DNA of 64,000 nt. Source: Comamonas antarctica (GTDB lineage: Bacteria > Pseudomonadota > Gammaproteobacteria > Burkholderiales > Burkholderiaceae_C). The notes below the pieces were generated by a model. That model was not told the DNA's origin, did no database searches, and was given only the letters and a program-made list of their open reading frames with translations. The stretch lies in contig NZ_CP054840.1 of assembly GCF_013363755.1 (NCBI RefSeq), positions 1,853,501 to 1,917,500 of the forward strand, read 5' to 3'. Shown one piece after another: positions 18,225 through 28,988 of the stretch (the stretch's first letter is position 1; each line of letters opens with the position of its first letter). Made by a program: the position numbers and the translations under genes.

Positions 18225-19265
18225 TCAGAAACGGTGGGTCATGCCCAGCGTGATGGCGGTGGTGCCGGCCGTGGCCGCGGTGGTGCCGGCATAGCCATTG
18301 ACGACGCGGTAGGGCCGATCGGGGTTGCGGTTGTGGATGCGCGCGAATCCCAGCGTCACTTTCGAGCGTTTGGACAGGAAGTATTCATACATCGCGCCGA
18401 GCTGGTTGGCATCGTTTTGCGGCACCAGCTTGTTGTCCTTGCGGATGTAGGAGGCCGACAGCACGCCGCGGCCCAGCGGGTAGGAAACGCCGAGCAGCAC
18501 ATCGGTGTTGTCCTTGACCCGCGCCTGGTTGGCCTGGTTGCGCGCGGAGTTGTCCGAGTAGGCCAGATAGAGCTTGGCATTGCCCCATTTGTAGTTGGCG
18601 GCAACGATGGTGCTTTTGGAGTCGACGTCGAGCGTGGGGTTGGTATATAGATTGCTCCGCTGGTGCGAGAGTTCGATGTCCAGCGGCCCGGCGCCGTAGC
18701 CGAAATTGAAGCCCGTGGCGCTGTTTTGCGACGATCCGCCGGTGGGCGATTCGCCGAAGAAATGCGCGAGCGCGCCAAAGAAGCCCTTGCGCGCATAGGT
18801 CCACGGGTTGAAGCCCGGGCTGTTGTAGATGATGCCGTTGTTCAGGCGCACGCCATGGCTCTCCATGAGGTTGGTGGCGGTGAACACGCCAAAGGTGCCC
18901 GTGGGGTCGGCCACCAGCGCCAGCGTGGCAAACGAGGGCGTGTAGATTCGGCCCATGCGTACCGTGCCCCAAGGGCCCTGCAAGCCGACAAAGGCCTGCT
19001 TGTCGAAGAACGCCGCGCTGGCCGTGTTGCCGGTATCGGCATTGAAGGCGTTTTCCAGCTTGAAGAGGGCCGACAGCCCGCCGCCCAGATCCTCCTTGCC
19101 GCTGAACATGAAGGACGAGGGCCCGCCCAGCGCGGTGCGCACCGAGGCGCCGCCGGAATTGAAGCCCAGGCCCGCGTAAATGGAGCCAGACAAGGTGATG
19201 GTGGTTTGCGAATAAGCGCAGCCTGTGGCCGCCAAGACCAGGGAACTCACTAAGAATTTTTTCAT
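18225..19265 (-). CDS. Outer-membrane porin (Gram-negative general porin, Omp32-like)
   Basis: A 346-residue trimeric-type porin. It has a signal peptide (MKKFLVSSLVLAATGCAYS before QTTITLSGSIYAGLG), which is the classic Comamonadaceae/Burkholderiales porin start, and a terminal phenylalanine (ITLGMTHRF). An anion- or carboxylate-permeable pore is usual for this family. ATG 19265 fits the signal peptide; GTG 19274 would only add MSA. It is separated by a strong terminator from the beta-oxidation operon upstream, so it has its own transcription. It converges with the TetR gene. Confidence 0.92.
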   Translation of the reverse strand: MKKFLVSSLVLAATGCAYSQTTITLSGSIYAGLGFNSGGASVRTALGGPSSFMFSGKEDLGGGLSALFKLENAFNADTGNTASAAFFDKQAFVGLQGPWGTVRMGRIYTPSFATLALVADPTGTFGVFTATNLMESHGVRLNNGIIYNSPGFNPWTYARKGFFGALAHFFGESPTGGSSQNSATGFNFGYGAGPLDIELSHQRSNLYTNPTLDVDSKSTIVAANYKWGNAKLYLAYSDNSARNQANQARVKDNTDVLLGVSYPLGRGVLSASYIRKDNKLVPQNDANQLGAMYEYFLSKRSKVTLGFARIHNRNPDRPYRVVNGYAGTTAATAGTTAITLGMTHRF

Positions 19266-19291
19266 TGCAGACACCCCTGTGGAAGGAATTG

Positions 19292-19351
19292 ACCGAATAA
19301 AAAATCCAGCCCCTGCTGCAATGGGCCATGCAGCAGAAGAGGGCTGGATTT
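19292..19351 (-). terminator. Strong intrinsic terminator ending the leftward pim-like operon
   Basis: A long hairpin: AAATCCAGCCC (19302-19312) pairs with GGGCTGGATTT (19341-19351), and an inner stem TGCTGC (19314-19319) pairs with GCAGCA (19330-19335). Read leftward it is followed by a T-tract ending near 19297. It lies just after the last acyl-CoA dehydrogenase gene and before the porin gene. Confidence 0.9.
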
Positions 19352-19369
19352 AGTGACGAGGCGCGGGAG

Positions 19370-20503
19370 TCAGGCCGCCATGAAATCCGGCTGCCTGATG
19401 AAGCGACTCCGGTGGAAGTCGGTATTTCCCAAGGTCATTTCAATGGCGGTCAGCCGCTTGAAATAATGCGAAATGGGCATCTCATTGGTCATGCCCATGC
19501 CTCCGTGCATTTGTATGGCCTGTTGGCCCACGAACTGCAATGCCTTGCCCACGCGCACCTTCGCGGCCGATACCAGCTTGCGGCGCTCCTCGGGCGGCAC
19601 GCTGTTGACCTTGACCGCTGCCAGCACGGTGATGGATTTGGCCTGCTCGGCGTGAATGAACATGTCGGCCATGCGATGCTGCAGCACCTGGAAGGTGCCA
19701 ATGGGCACGCCGAACTGCTTGCGCGTCTTGAGGTATTCGAGCGTCTGCGCGTTGGCCGCTTCCATCGCGCCGACGGCTTCGGCGCACAGCATGGCCACGC
19801 CGAAATCGGTGGCGGCTTCGAGGATTTCCCAGCCCTGGCCTTCGCTGCCTATCATCGACGTGGCGGGCACGCGCAGGTTGGTGAATGCGATGTTGGCGGC
19901 GCGCTGTCCATCGAAGGTCCGGTAGTCGGCCACCTGGCTGCCCTCCAGGCCCGCCGGCACGTAGAACAGCGTGATGCCTTGTTCATCGCGCGCCGCGCCG
20001 CTGGTGCGCGCCGAGACCACCCAGCCCTGGGCCTGGGCGCCATGGATCACGGCGCATTTGGCGCCGTCGATGACGTAGGCATCGCCCTCTTTCCTGGCCG
20101 AGGTGGTGATGTTGAACAGCTCGTGGCCGGCATCCTTCTCGTTGAGCGCGCAGGCCAGCTTCATGCGGCCGCCAGCGACTTCCTCGAGCACGGCATGCTG
20201 ATTTCCCCGGCGCAGGAACTCGCAGGCCAGGATGGTCGCGAAGTAGGGCTCGACGACCAGGCCGCGGCCGAGCTCCTTCATCACGATCATCAGGTCCTCG
20301 GAGCTGCCGCCGAGGCCGCCGTCGTTTTCGGGCACGGCCAGGGAAATGGCGCCCAGCTCGCTCAAGGCGTTGAAACCCTGGTCCGAAATGCCGGTGTCCG
20401 AGTAAATGATCTTCTTGCGGTCTTCAAACGAATAATCACGTTCTATCCAGCGCTGCAGGGATTCGGAGAATTGCTGCTGTTCTTCGGAAAGGCGAAAGTC
20501 CAT
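19370..20503 (-). CDS. pimD: Acyl-CoA dehydrogenase, PimD-like small subunit
   Basis: A 377-residue acyl-CoA dehydrogenase-fold protein resembling the small subunit of pimeloyl-CoA dehydrogenase (PimD of Rhodopseudomonas palustris). The N-terminal helical domain begins MDFRLSEEQQQF. The C-terminal part has the FAD-binding segment TRKQFGVPIGTFQ and QMHGGMGMTNE. It starts 10 bases after the pimC-like gene, so the two probably form a heteromeric dehydrogenase introducing the 2,3 double bond in acyl- or dicarboxyl-CoA, with electrons going to ETF. The symbol is given by operon context and similarity. Exact chain-length specificity cannot be read from sequence. Confidence 0.8.
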   Translation of the reverse strand: MDFRLSEEQQQFSESLQRWIERDYSFEDRKKIIYSDTGISDQGFNALSELGAISLAVPENDGGLGGSSEDLMIVMKELGRGLVVEPYFATILACEFLRRGNQHAVLEEVAGGRMKLACALNEKDAGHELFNITTSARKEGDAYVIDGAKCAVIHGAQAQGWVVSARTSGAARDEQGITLFYVPAGLEGSQVADYRTFDGQRAANIAFTNLRVPATSMIGSEGQGWEILEAATDFGVAMLCAEAVGAMEAANAQTLEYLKTRKQFGVPIGTFQVLQHRMADMFIHAEQAKSITVLAAVKVNSVPPEERRKLVSAAKVRVGKALQFVGQQAIQMHGGMGMTNEMPISHYFKRLTAIEMTLGNTDFHRSRFIRQPDFMAA

Positions 20504-20513
20504 GGTGGTCTCC

Positions 20514-21707
20514 TTACAGGCCCAGAATCATTTTGGAAATCACATTGCGCTGCACTTCGTTCGAACCACCGAAAATGGTGATCTTGCGCAGGTTGAAGTA
20601 ATGCGGCGCCAAAGCCGCGAGCGCGTCCTCGCCCGAGTCGCTCGAATCCTTGCGGTTGTGCAGATAATCGGGATCGAACGCCAGTCCCGCGGGGCCGCTG
20701 GCTTCCAGCAGCATTTCGCTGATGGCCTGGGAGATTTCCGTGCCCTTCACTTTGAGCATCGAGGCCTCGGGACCGATCTTGCTGCTGGCGCCGTCGGCCA
20801 CCAGCGCCAGCGCGGTCATCTCCAGCGCCATCAGCTCGATTTCAATGTCCGCCACGCGCGCTGCGAACTGCGGGTCCTGCAGCAGCGGTGCGCCATCGAG
20901 CTGCTTGGACAGCGCCAGGCGCTTGAGCACCTTGAGCTCGCGTTTGGAGTTGCCGATCGCGGCAATGCCGGTGCGTTCATGGCCCAGCAGGTATTTGGCA
21001 TAGGTCCAGCCCTTGTTCTCCTCACCCACCAGATTGGCCACCGGCACCTTGACGTTGTCGAAGAAGACTTCGTTGACCTCGTGGGTCTCGTCCATGGTGA
21101 TGATCGGACGCACCGTGATGCCCGGCGTCTTCATGTCGATCAGCAGAAAGGAAATGCCGGTCTGCTTGGTGCCTTCGGTGCTGGTGCGCACCAGGCAGAA
21201 GATCCAGTCGGCATGCTGGCCCAGCGTGGTCCAGGTCTTCTGGCCGTTGACGATGTAGAAGTCGCCCTCGCGCACCGCGCGGGTGTTGAGCGAGGCCAGG
21301 TCGGAGCCCGCACCCGGCTCGGAATAGCCCTGGCACCACCAGTCCTCGGCGTGGTAGATGCGCGGCAGGAAATGCTGCTTTTGTTCCTCGCTGGCAAATC
21401 CCAGCAGCACCGGCGCCAGCAGATTCAGGCCGAACGACAGCGTCGGCGGCGCATAGGCCTTGGCATATTCCTCGGCCCAGATGTGGCGCTGCATCGAGCT
21501 CCAGCCCGTACCGCCATATTTGACGGGCCAGCCCGGGGCGATCCAGCCTTTCTCGGCCAATATCTTGTGCCAACGCACGGCATCCTCGCGCTGCATATGC
21601 CGGCGCTTTCGGACTTTCTCGCTCAGCTCGCTGGGCAAATGGTCTTTGAAGAACTGCCGGACTTCATCACGAAACTGCAGATCTTCCGGTTTATATTCGA
21701 GGTCCAT
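20514..21707 (-). CDS. pimC: Acyl-CoA dehydrogenase, PimC-like large subunit
   Basis: A 397-residue acyl-CoA dehydrogenase resembling the large subunit of pimeloyl-CoA dehydrogenase. Recognisable parts are the FAD/substrate segment QGYSEPGAGSDLA, GQKTWTTLGQHADW, and the C-terminal IFGGSNEVQRNVISK. The ATG at 21707 (MDLEYKPEDLQF) is chosen over an upstream start at 21767 because an AGGAG ribosome site directly precedes it and the added residues are not family-like. It pairs with the PimD-like product encoded 10 bases downstream. Electrons would pass to the EtfAB encoded at 36.3-38.2 kb. Confidence 0.85.
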   Translation of the reverse strand: MDLEYKPEDLQFRDEVRQFFKDHLPSELSEKVRKRRHMQREDAVRWHKILAEKGWIAPGWPVKYGGTGWSSMQRHIWAEEYAKAYAPPTLSFGLNLLAPVLLGFASEEQKQHFLPRIYHAEDWWCQGYSEPGAGSDLASLNTRAVREGDFYIVNGQKTWTTLGQHADWIFCLVRTSTEGTKQTGISFLLIDMKTPGITVRPIITMDETHEVNEVFFDNVKVPVANLVGEENKGWTYAKYLLGHERTGIAAIGNSKRELKVLKRLALSKQLDGAPLLQDPQFAARVADIEIELMALEMTALALVADGASSKIGPEASMLKVKGTEISQAISEMLLEASGPAGLAFDPDYLHNRKDSSDSGEDALAALAPHYFNLRKITIFGGSNEVQRNVISKMILGL

Positions 21708-21792
21708 AATAGGCTCCTGGTGAAAAAAGAACGTGAATCCCCGCTGCATGGCCTCAAAGCCATGCATTTGCCTTGCTTGAAAATGATTTAAA

Positions 21793-23883
21793 TCAGCGCG
21801 CTGGTTTGAGGTCGCTGAATTTGCGCCCGCTGCCGGCCAGTTCTTCGAGCAGTTTGGCGGGCTTGAATTGCGGGCCCAGTTGCCGTTCGAATTCCTGCAT
21901 CTTGGCGAGCACCTTGTCGAGGCCTACCTGGTCGCCATGGAACATCGGGCCGCCGCGGTGGATGGGCCAGCCGTAGCCATTGACCCAGACCACATCGATA
22001 TCCGAGGCGCGCAAGGCCATGCCTTCCTCGAGAATCTTCGCGCCTTCGTTGATCATGGGATAAATGCAGCGCTCGAGAATCTCCTCGTCGCTGACTTCGC
22101 GCGTGGAATATCCCTTTTTCTTCGCGAAATCGGCAATGGTCTGCTCGACCAATTGCGATGGCACGGCCGTGCGCTTTTCATCGTAGTCATAGAAACCCGC
22201 ACCCGATTTCTGGCCGCGGCGGTCCATTTCGCAAAGCACCTCGCGCAGCGTCGACGAGCTCGATTTCTCCTTGTTCCAGCCCAGGTCCAGCCCGGCGAGG
22301 TCGCTCATGGCAAAAGGCCCCATGGGGAAGCCGAACTGGTAGAGCACGCGGTCCACGGCCCAGGGCATCGCGCCTTCCATGATCAGGGCGTTGGCTTCGC
22401 GCTGGCGCTGGGCCAGGATGCGGTTGCCGACAAAGCCCGGGCAGACGCCGACCAGCACCGCGACCTTGCCGATGCGCTTCGCCAGCTGCATCGAAGTGGC
22501 AATGACGCTGTCGCTGGTGTGCGCGCCGCGTACCACTTCGAGCAGCTTCATCACATTGGCCGGCGAGAAGAAGTGCAGGCCGATGACCGACTCGGGGCGC
22601 GTGGTGGCCGAGGCGATCTCGTTGAGGTCGAGCGCCGAGGTGTTGGAAGCCAGGATGGCGCCGGCCTTGCAGGTCTGGTCCAGGCGTTTGAAGATGTCCT
22701 TCTTGACCTCCATGTTCTCGAACACGGCTTCGATCACCAGATCGACATCGGCCAGCTGCTGCAGCTCGAGCGAACCCGTCAGCAGCGCCATGCGCTTTTC
22801 AATGTCCTCGGGCTGGAGCCGGCCCTTTTTCGCCGTGTTCTCGTAGTTCTTGCGGATGGTGGCCAGGCCCCGGTCGAGCGCCTCCTGGCGCGTCTCGACG
22901 ATATGCACCGGAATGCCGGCGTTGAGGAAGTTCATCGCGATGCCCGCGCCCATCGTGCCCGCGCCCAGGATGCCCACGGTCTCGACCGGCAGGATGGGCG
23001 TGTCCTTGGGCAGGCCCGGCACCTGCCAGGCCTGGCGCGAGGCAAAGAAGTAGTAGCGCAGCGCGGCCGACTGCGGGCCCTGCATCAGTTCCAGGAACAG
23101 CTTGCGTTCGAGCTGCAGGCCTTCGTCGATGGGCAGGTTCACCGCGGCTTCGACGCACTGGATGATCTTCTCGGGTGCCGCCAGGCCGCGGAACTTGCGC
23201 GCATTGGCGCTGCGGAATTTCTCAAAGAGCGCGGGTTGGCCGCGTGCGGCCAGGACCTTGTCGTTTTGCTCGCGCACCTTGCGCAGCGGGCGCTTCTCGG
23301 CCACCACGCGCCGCGCCAGTGCCACGGCCGCGGCCTGCAGGCCGCCTTCGGGCGCGAGTTCGTCGATCAAGCCGATCTCCAGCGCCTCGGCCGCCTTCAC
23401 CGGGCTGCCCGAGGTCATCATTTCCAGCGCCTTTTCCACGCCGACGATGCGCGGCAGCCGCTGCGTGCCGCCCGCGCCCGGCAGCAGCCCGATGTTGACT
23501 TCGGGCAGGCCCAGCCGCGCCGAGGGCACGGCAATGCGCCAGTGGCACACCAGCGCCACCTCCAGGCCGCCGCCCAGCGCCGTGCCATGGATGGCCGCCA
23601 CCACCGGCTTGGCCGATTCCTCGACAATGCGCTGGACCTCGCCCAGGCTCGCGCCCGCGGGCGGCTTGCCGAACTCGGTGATGTCGGCGCCGGCAATGAA
23701 GGTGCTGCCTTCGCAGATCAGCACGATGGCCTCGATGGCCGGCTCCTGCAGCGCGGCCTGCATCGCGCCATGGATGCCGTCGCGCACCGCGGCCGACAGC
23801 GCGTTGACCGGCGGAAAATTGATGGATATCACACCCACGTTGCCGTCGGTGCGCAGTTGCGTCACGGAATTGATCGCGCTCAT
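21793..23883 (-). CDS. pimF: Bifunctional enoyl-CoA hydratase / 3-hydroxyacyl-CoA dehydrogenase (PimF/FadJ-like)
   Basis: A 696-residue fusion. The N-terminal crotonase domain (about 1-190) has the oxyanion segment GTALGGGLEVAL and LPGAGGTQRLPR. The 3-hydroxyacyl-CoA dehydrogenase NAD-binding domain begins near residue 305 with GILGAGTMGAGIAMN, followed by the C-terminal dimerisation domains. It carries out hydration and then NAD-dependent oxidation in beta-oxidation. It lies between the thiolase and acyl-CoA dehydrogenase genes; the R. palustris pim operon has the same set of genes in a different order. An AGGAGG ribosome site precedes ATG 23883. A general FadB/FadJ role is the alternative reading. 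Confidence 0.85.
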   Translation of the reverse strand: MSAINSVTQLRTDGNVGVISINFPPVNALSAAVRDGIHGAMQAALQEPAIEAIVLICEGSTFIAGADITEFGKPPAGASLGEVQRIVEESAKPVVAAIHGTALGGGLEVALVCHWRIAVPSARLGLPEVNIGLLPGAGGTQRLPRIVGVEKALEMMTSGSPVKAAEALEIGLIDELAPEGGLQAAAVALARRVVAEKRPLRKVREQNDKVLAARGQPALFEKFRSANARKFRGLAAPEKIIQCVEAAVNLPIDEGLQLERKLFLELMQGPQSAALRYYFFASRQAWQVPGLPKDTPILPVETVGILGAGTMGAGIAMNFLNAGIPVHIVETRQEALDRGLATIRKNYENTAKKGRLQPEDIEKRMALLTGSLELQQLADVDLVIEAVFENMEVKKDIFKRLDQTCKAGAILASNTSALDLNEIASATTRPESVIGLHFFSPANVMKLLEVVRGAHTSDSVIATSMQLAKRIGKVAVLVGVCPGFVGNRILAQRQREANALIMEGAMPWAVDRVLYQFGFPMGPFAMSDLAGLDLGWNKEKSSSSTLREVLCEMDRRGQKSGAGFYDYDEKRTAVPSQLVEQTIADFAKKKGYSTREVSDEEILERCIYPMINEGAKILEEGMALRASDIDVVWVNGYGWPIHRGGPMFHGDQVGLDKVLAKMQEFERQLGPQFKPAKLLEELAGSGRKFSDLKPAR

Positions 23884-23894
23884 CGCATGCCTCC

Positions 23895-25097
23895 TCAGTA
23901 GATTTCAAACAGGCCGGCCGCACCCATGCCGCCGCCGACGCACATGGTCACGACGCCGTACTTCGCGCCGCGGCGCTTGCCTTCGATCAGCACATGCCCG
24001 GCCATGCGCGCGCCGGACATGCCGAACGGGTGGCCGATCGAGATCGAGCCGCCCGAGACGTTGAGCCGCTCGTCGGGAATGCGCAGCTTGTCGCGGCAGT
24101 ACAGCACCTGCGAGGCAAAGGCCTCGTTGAGTTCCCAGATGCCGATGTCCTCCATGCGCAGGCCGTGCTGCTTGAGCAGCTTGGGGATGGCAAACACCGG
24201 GCCGATGCCCATCTCGTCGGGGTTGCAGCCGGCCACGGCCATGCCGCGGTACGCGCCCAGCGCCTGCAGGCCGCGCCGCTGGGCCTCGGCGCCTTCCATC
24301 AACACCATGGCCGAGGAGCCGTCGGACAGCTGCGAGGCATTGCCGGCGGTGATGAAGCGGCCTTCCTGGATGCGCTGGCCGTCCTTGAACACCGGCTTGA
24401 GCTTGGCCAGGTCTTCGTAGCTGGTGCCGGGACGGTTGCCTTCGTCCTGCGACAGCGTGATGGTCTGCTGCGAAACCTCGCCCGTGGCCTTGTCGGTCAC
24501 GTTGCAGACCGTGGTCATGGGCACGATTTCCTGCGCGAAGCGGCCTTCGCGCTGCGCCTGCGCGGTGCGCGCCTGCGACTGCACGGCGTAGCGGTCCTGG
24601 GCTTCGCGCGAGATGCCGTAGCGCTCGGCCACGACCTCGGCGGTCTCGATCATCGCCATGTAGAGCGCGGGAATGTGCTCGACCAGCCACGGATCGCGCG
24701 CGCGGTGGGTGTTGGGCTTGCCGGCCTGCACCAGCGAGATCGATTCGAGCCCGCCGCCGACCACGACCTGCATGCCATCGACCATCACCTGCTTGGCGGC
24801 CGTGGCGATCGCCATTAGGCCCGACGAGCACATGCGGTCGACGGTCATGCCCGATACGGTCACGGGCAGGCCCGCGCGCAGCAGGCTCTGGCGCGCGGTG
24901 TTGCCGCCGCTGCTGCCCTGCTGCGAGGCGCAGCCCATGACCACGTCCTCGACTTCGGCCGGGTCGATGCCCGCGCGCTGCACGGCGTGCGAGATCGCAT
25001 GGGCGCCCAGTTCCTGGGCCTGGGTGTTGTTGAACGCGCCGCGAAAGGCCTTGCCGATCGGGGTTCTCGCGGTTGAGACAATCACTGCTTCGCGCAT
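23895..25097 (-). CDS. pimB: Acetyl-CoA acyltransferase (thiolase), PimB/FadA-like
   Basis: A 400-residue thiolase with all catalytic features: nucleophilic cysteine in [21 protein letters not shown], histidine in [10 protein letters not shown], and the second cysteine in [15 protein letters not shown]. It cleaves 3-ketoacyl-CoA to acetyl-CoA and a shortened acyl-CoA. It ends 11 bases before the bifunctional pimF-like gene and follows the CoA ligase gene by 114 bases. The symbol rests on operon context. No anomaly was seen. Confidence 0.88.
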   Translation of the reverse strand: MREAVIVSTARTPIGKAFRGAFNNTQAQELGAHAISHAVQRAGIDPAEVEDVVMGCASQQGSSGGNTARQSLLRAGLPVTVSGMTVDRMCSSGLMAIATAAKQVMVDGMQVVVGGGLESISLVQAGKPNTHRARDPWLVEHIPALYMAMIETAEVVAERYGISREAQDRYAVQSQARTAQAQREGRFAQEIVPMTTVCNVTDKATGEVSQQTITLSQDEGNRPGTSYEDLAKLKPVFKDGQRIQEGRFITAGNASQLSDGSSAMVLMEGAEAQRRGLQALGAYRGMAVAGCNPDEMGIGPVFAIPKLLKQHGLRMEDIGIWELNEAFASQVLYCRDKLRIPDERLNVSGGSISIGHPFGMSGARMAGHVLIEGKRRGAKYGVVTMCVGGGMGAAGLFEIY

Positions 25098-25211
25098 GGG
25101 AGCTCCTTGGATGAAAACGGGGTGAATCGCGAAATTCAGGCAAACGCCTCCCCCGCACCGGCACGCGGTGCTGCAAAAACGGGGGAGGATGGAACGCGAG
25201 GGGCGGGCGGC

Positions 25212-26954
25212 TTATGCCGGCTGGCGCGCCGTGTCCCTGGCGAAGGCCAGGTAGTGCGCGAGGTTCTCGCGCACCGCCTTCTTGTTGAACTTGCCGACGC
25301 TGGTCTTGGGGAGGTCGGGCGTGATCGCCACCAGCTTGGGCAGCATCCACTTGGTGATCTTGCCGGTCTGCACGCCATGCTCCTCGAGGAAATCGATGAC
25401 GTCATCCTCGGTGGCCTGCATGCCGGGGCGCAGGCTCACCACGGCCATCGGCTTCTCGCCCCAGACCGGATCGGGCACGCCGACCACCATGGCCTCGAGC
25501 ACGAAGTCGGCCATGGCAATCAGGTTCTCGAGCAGCACCGTGGGCACCATCTCGGCGCCGCTGCGGATCACATCCTTGAGGCGGTCGGCAATGACCACGA
25601 AGCCTTCGGCATCGACCTTGGCGATGTCGCCGGTATGGAACCAGCCGTCATACCAGACCTCGGCGGTCTTGTCGGGCGACTGGTAATACTCGCGCGTGAC
25701 CCAGGGCCCGCGGATCACGATCTCGCCCACGGTCTGGTTGTCCCAGGGCACGGGCTTGCCGTGCTCGTCCATGACCTCGACTTCGAGGCCCAGCGAGGGC
25801 AGGCCGGTCTTGACCATGACCTCGTCGATCGCTTCCTTGGACCAGCCCACCATGTGCTTCTTGACGAAGGCGCCGATGGCCACGGGCGCGGTTTCGGTCA
25901 TGCCGTAGCCCGAGCTGGCGCGGAAGTTGGGCAGGGCCTTCTCGAGCTTGGTCTTGAGGCCCAGCGGCAGCGCGCCGCCGCCGACGCCGACATTGACCAG
26001 GCTGCTGAGGTCGTACTGGTCGAAGTCCTTGAACTCCAGCAGCATCGCGGCAATGGTCGGCACGATGCCCACCGAGGTGACCTTCTCGCGCTCCACCAGC
26101 TCGCAGAAGCCGCGCACCGTGAAGGTGCCGGGCAGCACGACCTTCTGCGCGCTGAACACGGTGCTGAACGGCGAGCCCCAGCCATGGATGTGGAACAGCG
26201 GCGTGTTGAGCATGGGCACGGCGTTTTCGCCCAGGCGCTCGGCCTGCACGAAGTCGGGCGTGTTGGCGATGCTCTGGCGCGCCATGCCATGCAGCGTCAT
26301 CAGGTACAGCTGGCGGTGCGAGAAGGTCGCGCCCTTGGGCTGGCCCGTGGTGCCCGTGGTGTAGCACAGCGTGGCGATGGTGTCCTCGTGCAGATAGGGC
26401 CAGTCGAACGCGGCCGGCTGGTCGGCGATCAGCTTCTCGTACTCGATCAGGTTGGGAATGCGCGTGTCCGGCAGGCCGGGCTTGTCCGACATGTAGACAA
26501 AGGTCTTGACGGTGTCCTTGATGCGGTCGTAGATGTTCTCGAGCAGCGGCAGCACCACATCGTCGACGAAGATCACGCTGTCGTGCGCGTGCTCGATGGT
26601 GTAGGCGATGTGTTCCTCGGACAGCCGGATGTTGATCGGGTGCAGCACCGCGCCGGAGCAGGGCACGGCGTAGTACAGCTCGAGGTGGCGGTGGGTGTTG
26701 TACGACATGGTGCCGACGCGGTCGCCCAGGCGGCCCGGCTGCCCGCCGGCGATGCCGAGCTGCTGCAGTGCGTGGGCCAGCCGGCTCACGCGCTGGTGCC
26801 ACTCGCGCCAGGTGAAGCGCTGGTATTCGCCGCTCACGTGGTTGCGGTAGACCACGCCGATCTGGTCGGGGTAGTAGCGCACGGGCCGCTTCATGAAGGT
26901 CGTCAGCAGCAGCGGATAGTTGGTGCTGAACTCGGGAAAGGTCTGGGCGTCCAT
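25212..26954 (-). CDS. pimA: Acyl-CoA synthetase (AMP-forming), PimA-like
   Basis: A 580-residue adenylate-forming ligase. The phosphate loop is YTTGTTGQPKG, the adenine region SSGYGMTETAP, the hinge aspartate lies in WFHTGDIAKVD and DRLKDVIRSGAE, and the C-terminal catalytic lysine is in TSVGKFNKKAV. It activates a fatty or medium-chain dicarboxylic acid with ATP and CoA. The HPINIRL segment and length match the AlkK/medium-chain group rather than FadD. It stands between the ABC importer genes and the beta-oxidation genes, as expected for an enzyme that traps the incoming acid. Confidence 0.85.
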   Translation of the reverse strand: MDAQTFPEFSTNYPLLLTTFMKRPVRYYPDQIGVVYRNHVSGEYQRFTWREWHQRVSRLAHALQQLGIAGGQPGRLGDRVGTMSYNTHRHLELYYAVPCSGAVLHPINIRLSEEHIAYTIEHAHDSVIFVDDVVLPLLENIYDRIKDTVKTFVYMSDKPGLPDTRIPNLIEYEKLIADQPAAFDWPYLHEDTIATLCYTTGTTGQPKGATFSHRQLYLMTLHGMARQSIANTPDFVQAERLGENAVPMLNTPLFHIHGWGSPFSTVFSAQKVVLPGTFTVRGFCELVEREKVTSVGIVPTIAAMLLEFKDFDQYDLSSLVNVGVGGGALPLGLKTKLEKALPNFRASSGYGMTETAPVAIGAFVKKHMVGWSKEAIDEVMVKTGLPSLGLEVEVMDEHGKPVPWDNQTVGEIVIRGPWVTREYYQSPDKTAEVWYDGWFHTGDIAKVDAEGFVVIADRLKDVIRSGAEMVPTVLLENLIAMADFVLEAMVVGVPDPVWGEKPMAVVSLRPGMQATEDDVIDFLEEHGVQTGKITKWMLPKLVAITPDLPKTSVGKFNKKAVRENLAHYLAFARDTARQPA

Positions 26955-26987
26955 CGGGTTTCCTTCAAAACAGGTCGTAACGGGCTA

Positions 26988-27959
<972 letters not shown>

Positions 27960-27975
27960 TGCGTGCTCCCGCGGT

Positions 27976-28944
27976 TCAGGTGTTGAAACAGGCCTTGCTG
28001 TGGCCGTCCTTGACGCGCGTGAGCGCGGGGCGGGCGGCGTCGCAGTCGCGGCTCGAGCGCGGGCAGCGCGGCGCGAAGGCACAGCCCGGCGGCAGGGCGG
28101 ATAGGTCGGGCGGCATGCCTTCGATGGCCGGCAGCGGCTGGTCCGGGTCGCTGTCGATGCGCGGAATCGACGCCAGCAGGCCCTGGGTGTAGGGATGCTG
28201 CGGCTGCTCGAAGATGTCGCGCGCCGTGCCCTGCTCGACGATGCGTCCGCCATACATCACGGCCACGCGGTCGGCATAGCGCGCCACGACGCCCAGGTCA
28301 TGGGTGATCAGGATCATGGCGGTCTGGTCGCGCTGCGTGAGCTCCTTGAGCAGGTCGAGGATCTGCGCCTGCACCGTCACGTCGAGCGCCGTGGTCGGCT
28401 CGTCAGCGATGATCAGGCGCGGCTCGCAGGCCAGCGCCATGGCGATCATGGAGCGCTGGCGCATGCCGCCGGAAAACAGGTGCGGGTAGGCCGACAGCCG
28501 GCTCTTGGCGTCGGGGATCTGCACCCGGCCCAGCAGCTCGGCGGCGCGCTCGTAGGCCGCGCTCCAGGGCACATGGCGGTGCAGTTGCACCGGCTCGGCA
28601 ATCTGCTTGCCAATGGTGATGGACGGGTTGAGCGAGGCCATCGAGTCCTGGAAGATCATCGCGATGCGGTCGCCGCGGATGCGCCGCATCTGCGCGGCGT
28701 TGAGCTTGAGCAGGTCCTCGCCCTCGAACAGGATCTCGCCCTGCTCGATGCGGCCCGGCGGGCTGGGGATCAGGCCGAGGATGGACATCGAGGTCACGCT
28801 CTTGCCCGAGCCCGATTCGCCGACGATGGCCAGCGTCTCGCCGGCGTTGACTTCGAAGCTGACGTTGTCGACGGCCGTGACCTCGCCATGCTCGGTGCGA
28901 AAGCGCGTCGTGAGGTTCCTCACCTGCAATACCGGAGTTGCCAT
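27976..28944 (-). CDS. Peptide-type ABC transporter ATP-binding protein (DppD/OppD-like)
   Basis: A 322-residue ATPase: Walker A GESGSGKS, signature FSGGMRQRS, Walker [13 protein letters not shown], switch histidine in [10 protein letters not shown], and the C-terminal family tail ([17 protein letters not shown]). It starts at ATG 28944 and ends 16 bases before the dppF-like gene. It energises uptake of whatever the binding protein at 28989-30692 captures. Confidence 0.93.
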   Translation of the reverse strand: MATPVLQVRNLTTRFRTEHGEVTAVDNVSFEVNAGETLAIVGESGSGKSVTSMSILGLIPSPPGRIEQGEILFEGEDLLKLNAAQMRRIRGDRIAMIFQDSMASLNPSITIGKQIAEPVQLHRHVPWSAAYERAAELLGRVQIPDAKSRLSAYPHLFSGGMRQRSMIAMALACEPRLIIADEPTTALDVTVQAQILDLLKELTQRDQTAMILITHDLGVVARYADRVAVMYGGRIVEQGTARDIFEQPQHPYTQGLLASIPRIDSDPDQPLPAIEGMPPDLSALPPGCAFAPRCPRSSRDCDAARPALTRVKDGHSKACFNT

Positions 28945-28988
28945 GTTGTGCCTCTGGGTCGAAAGGGGGTGGAAGTGCGCGGGCGCCG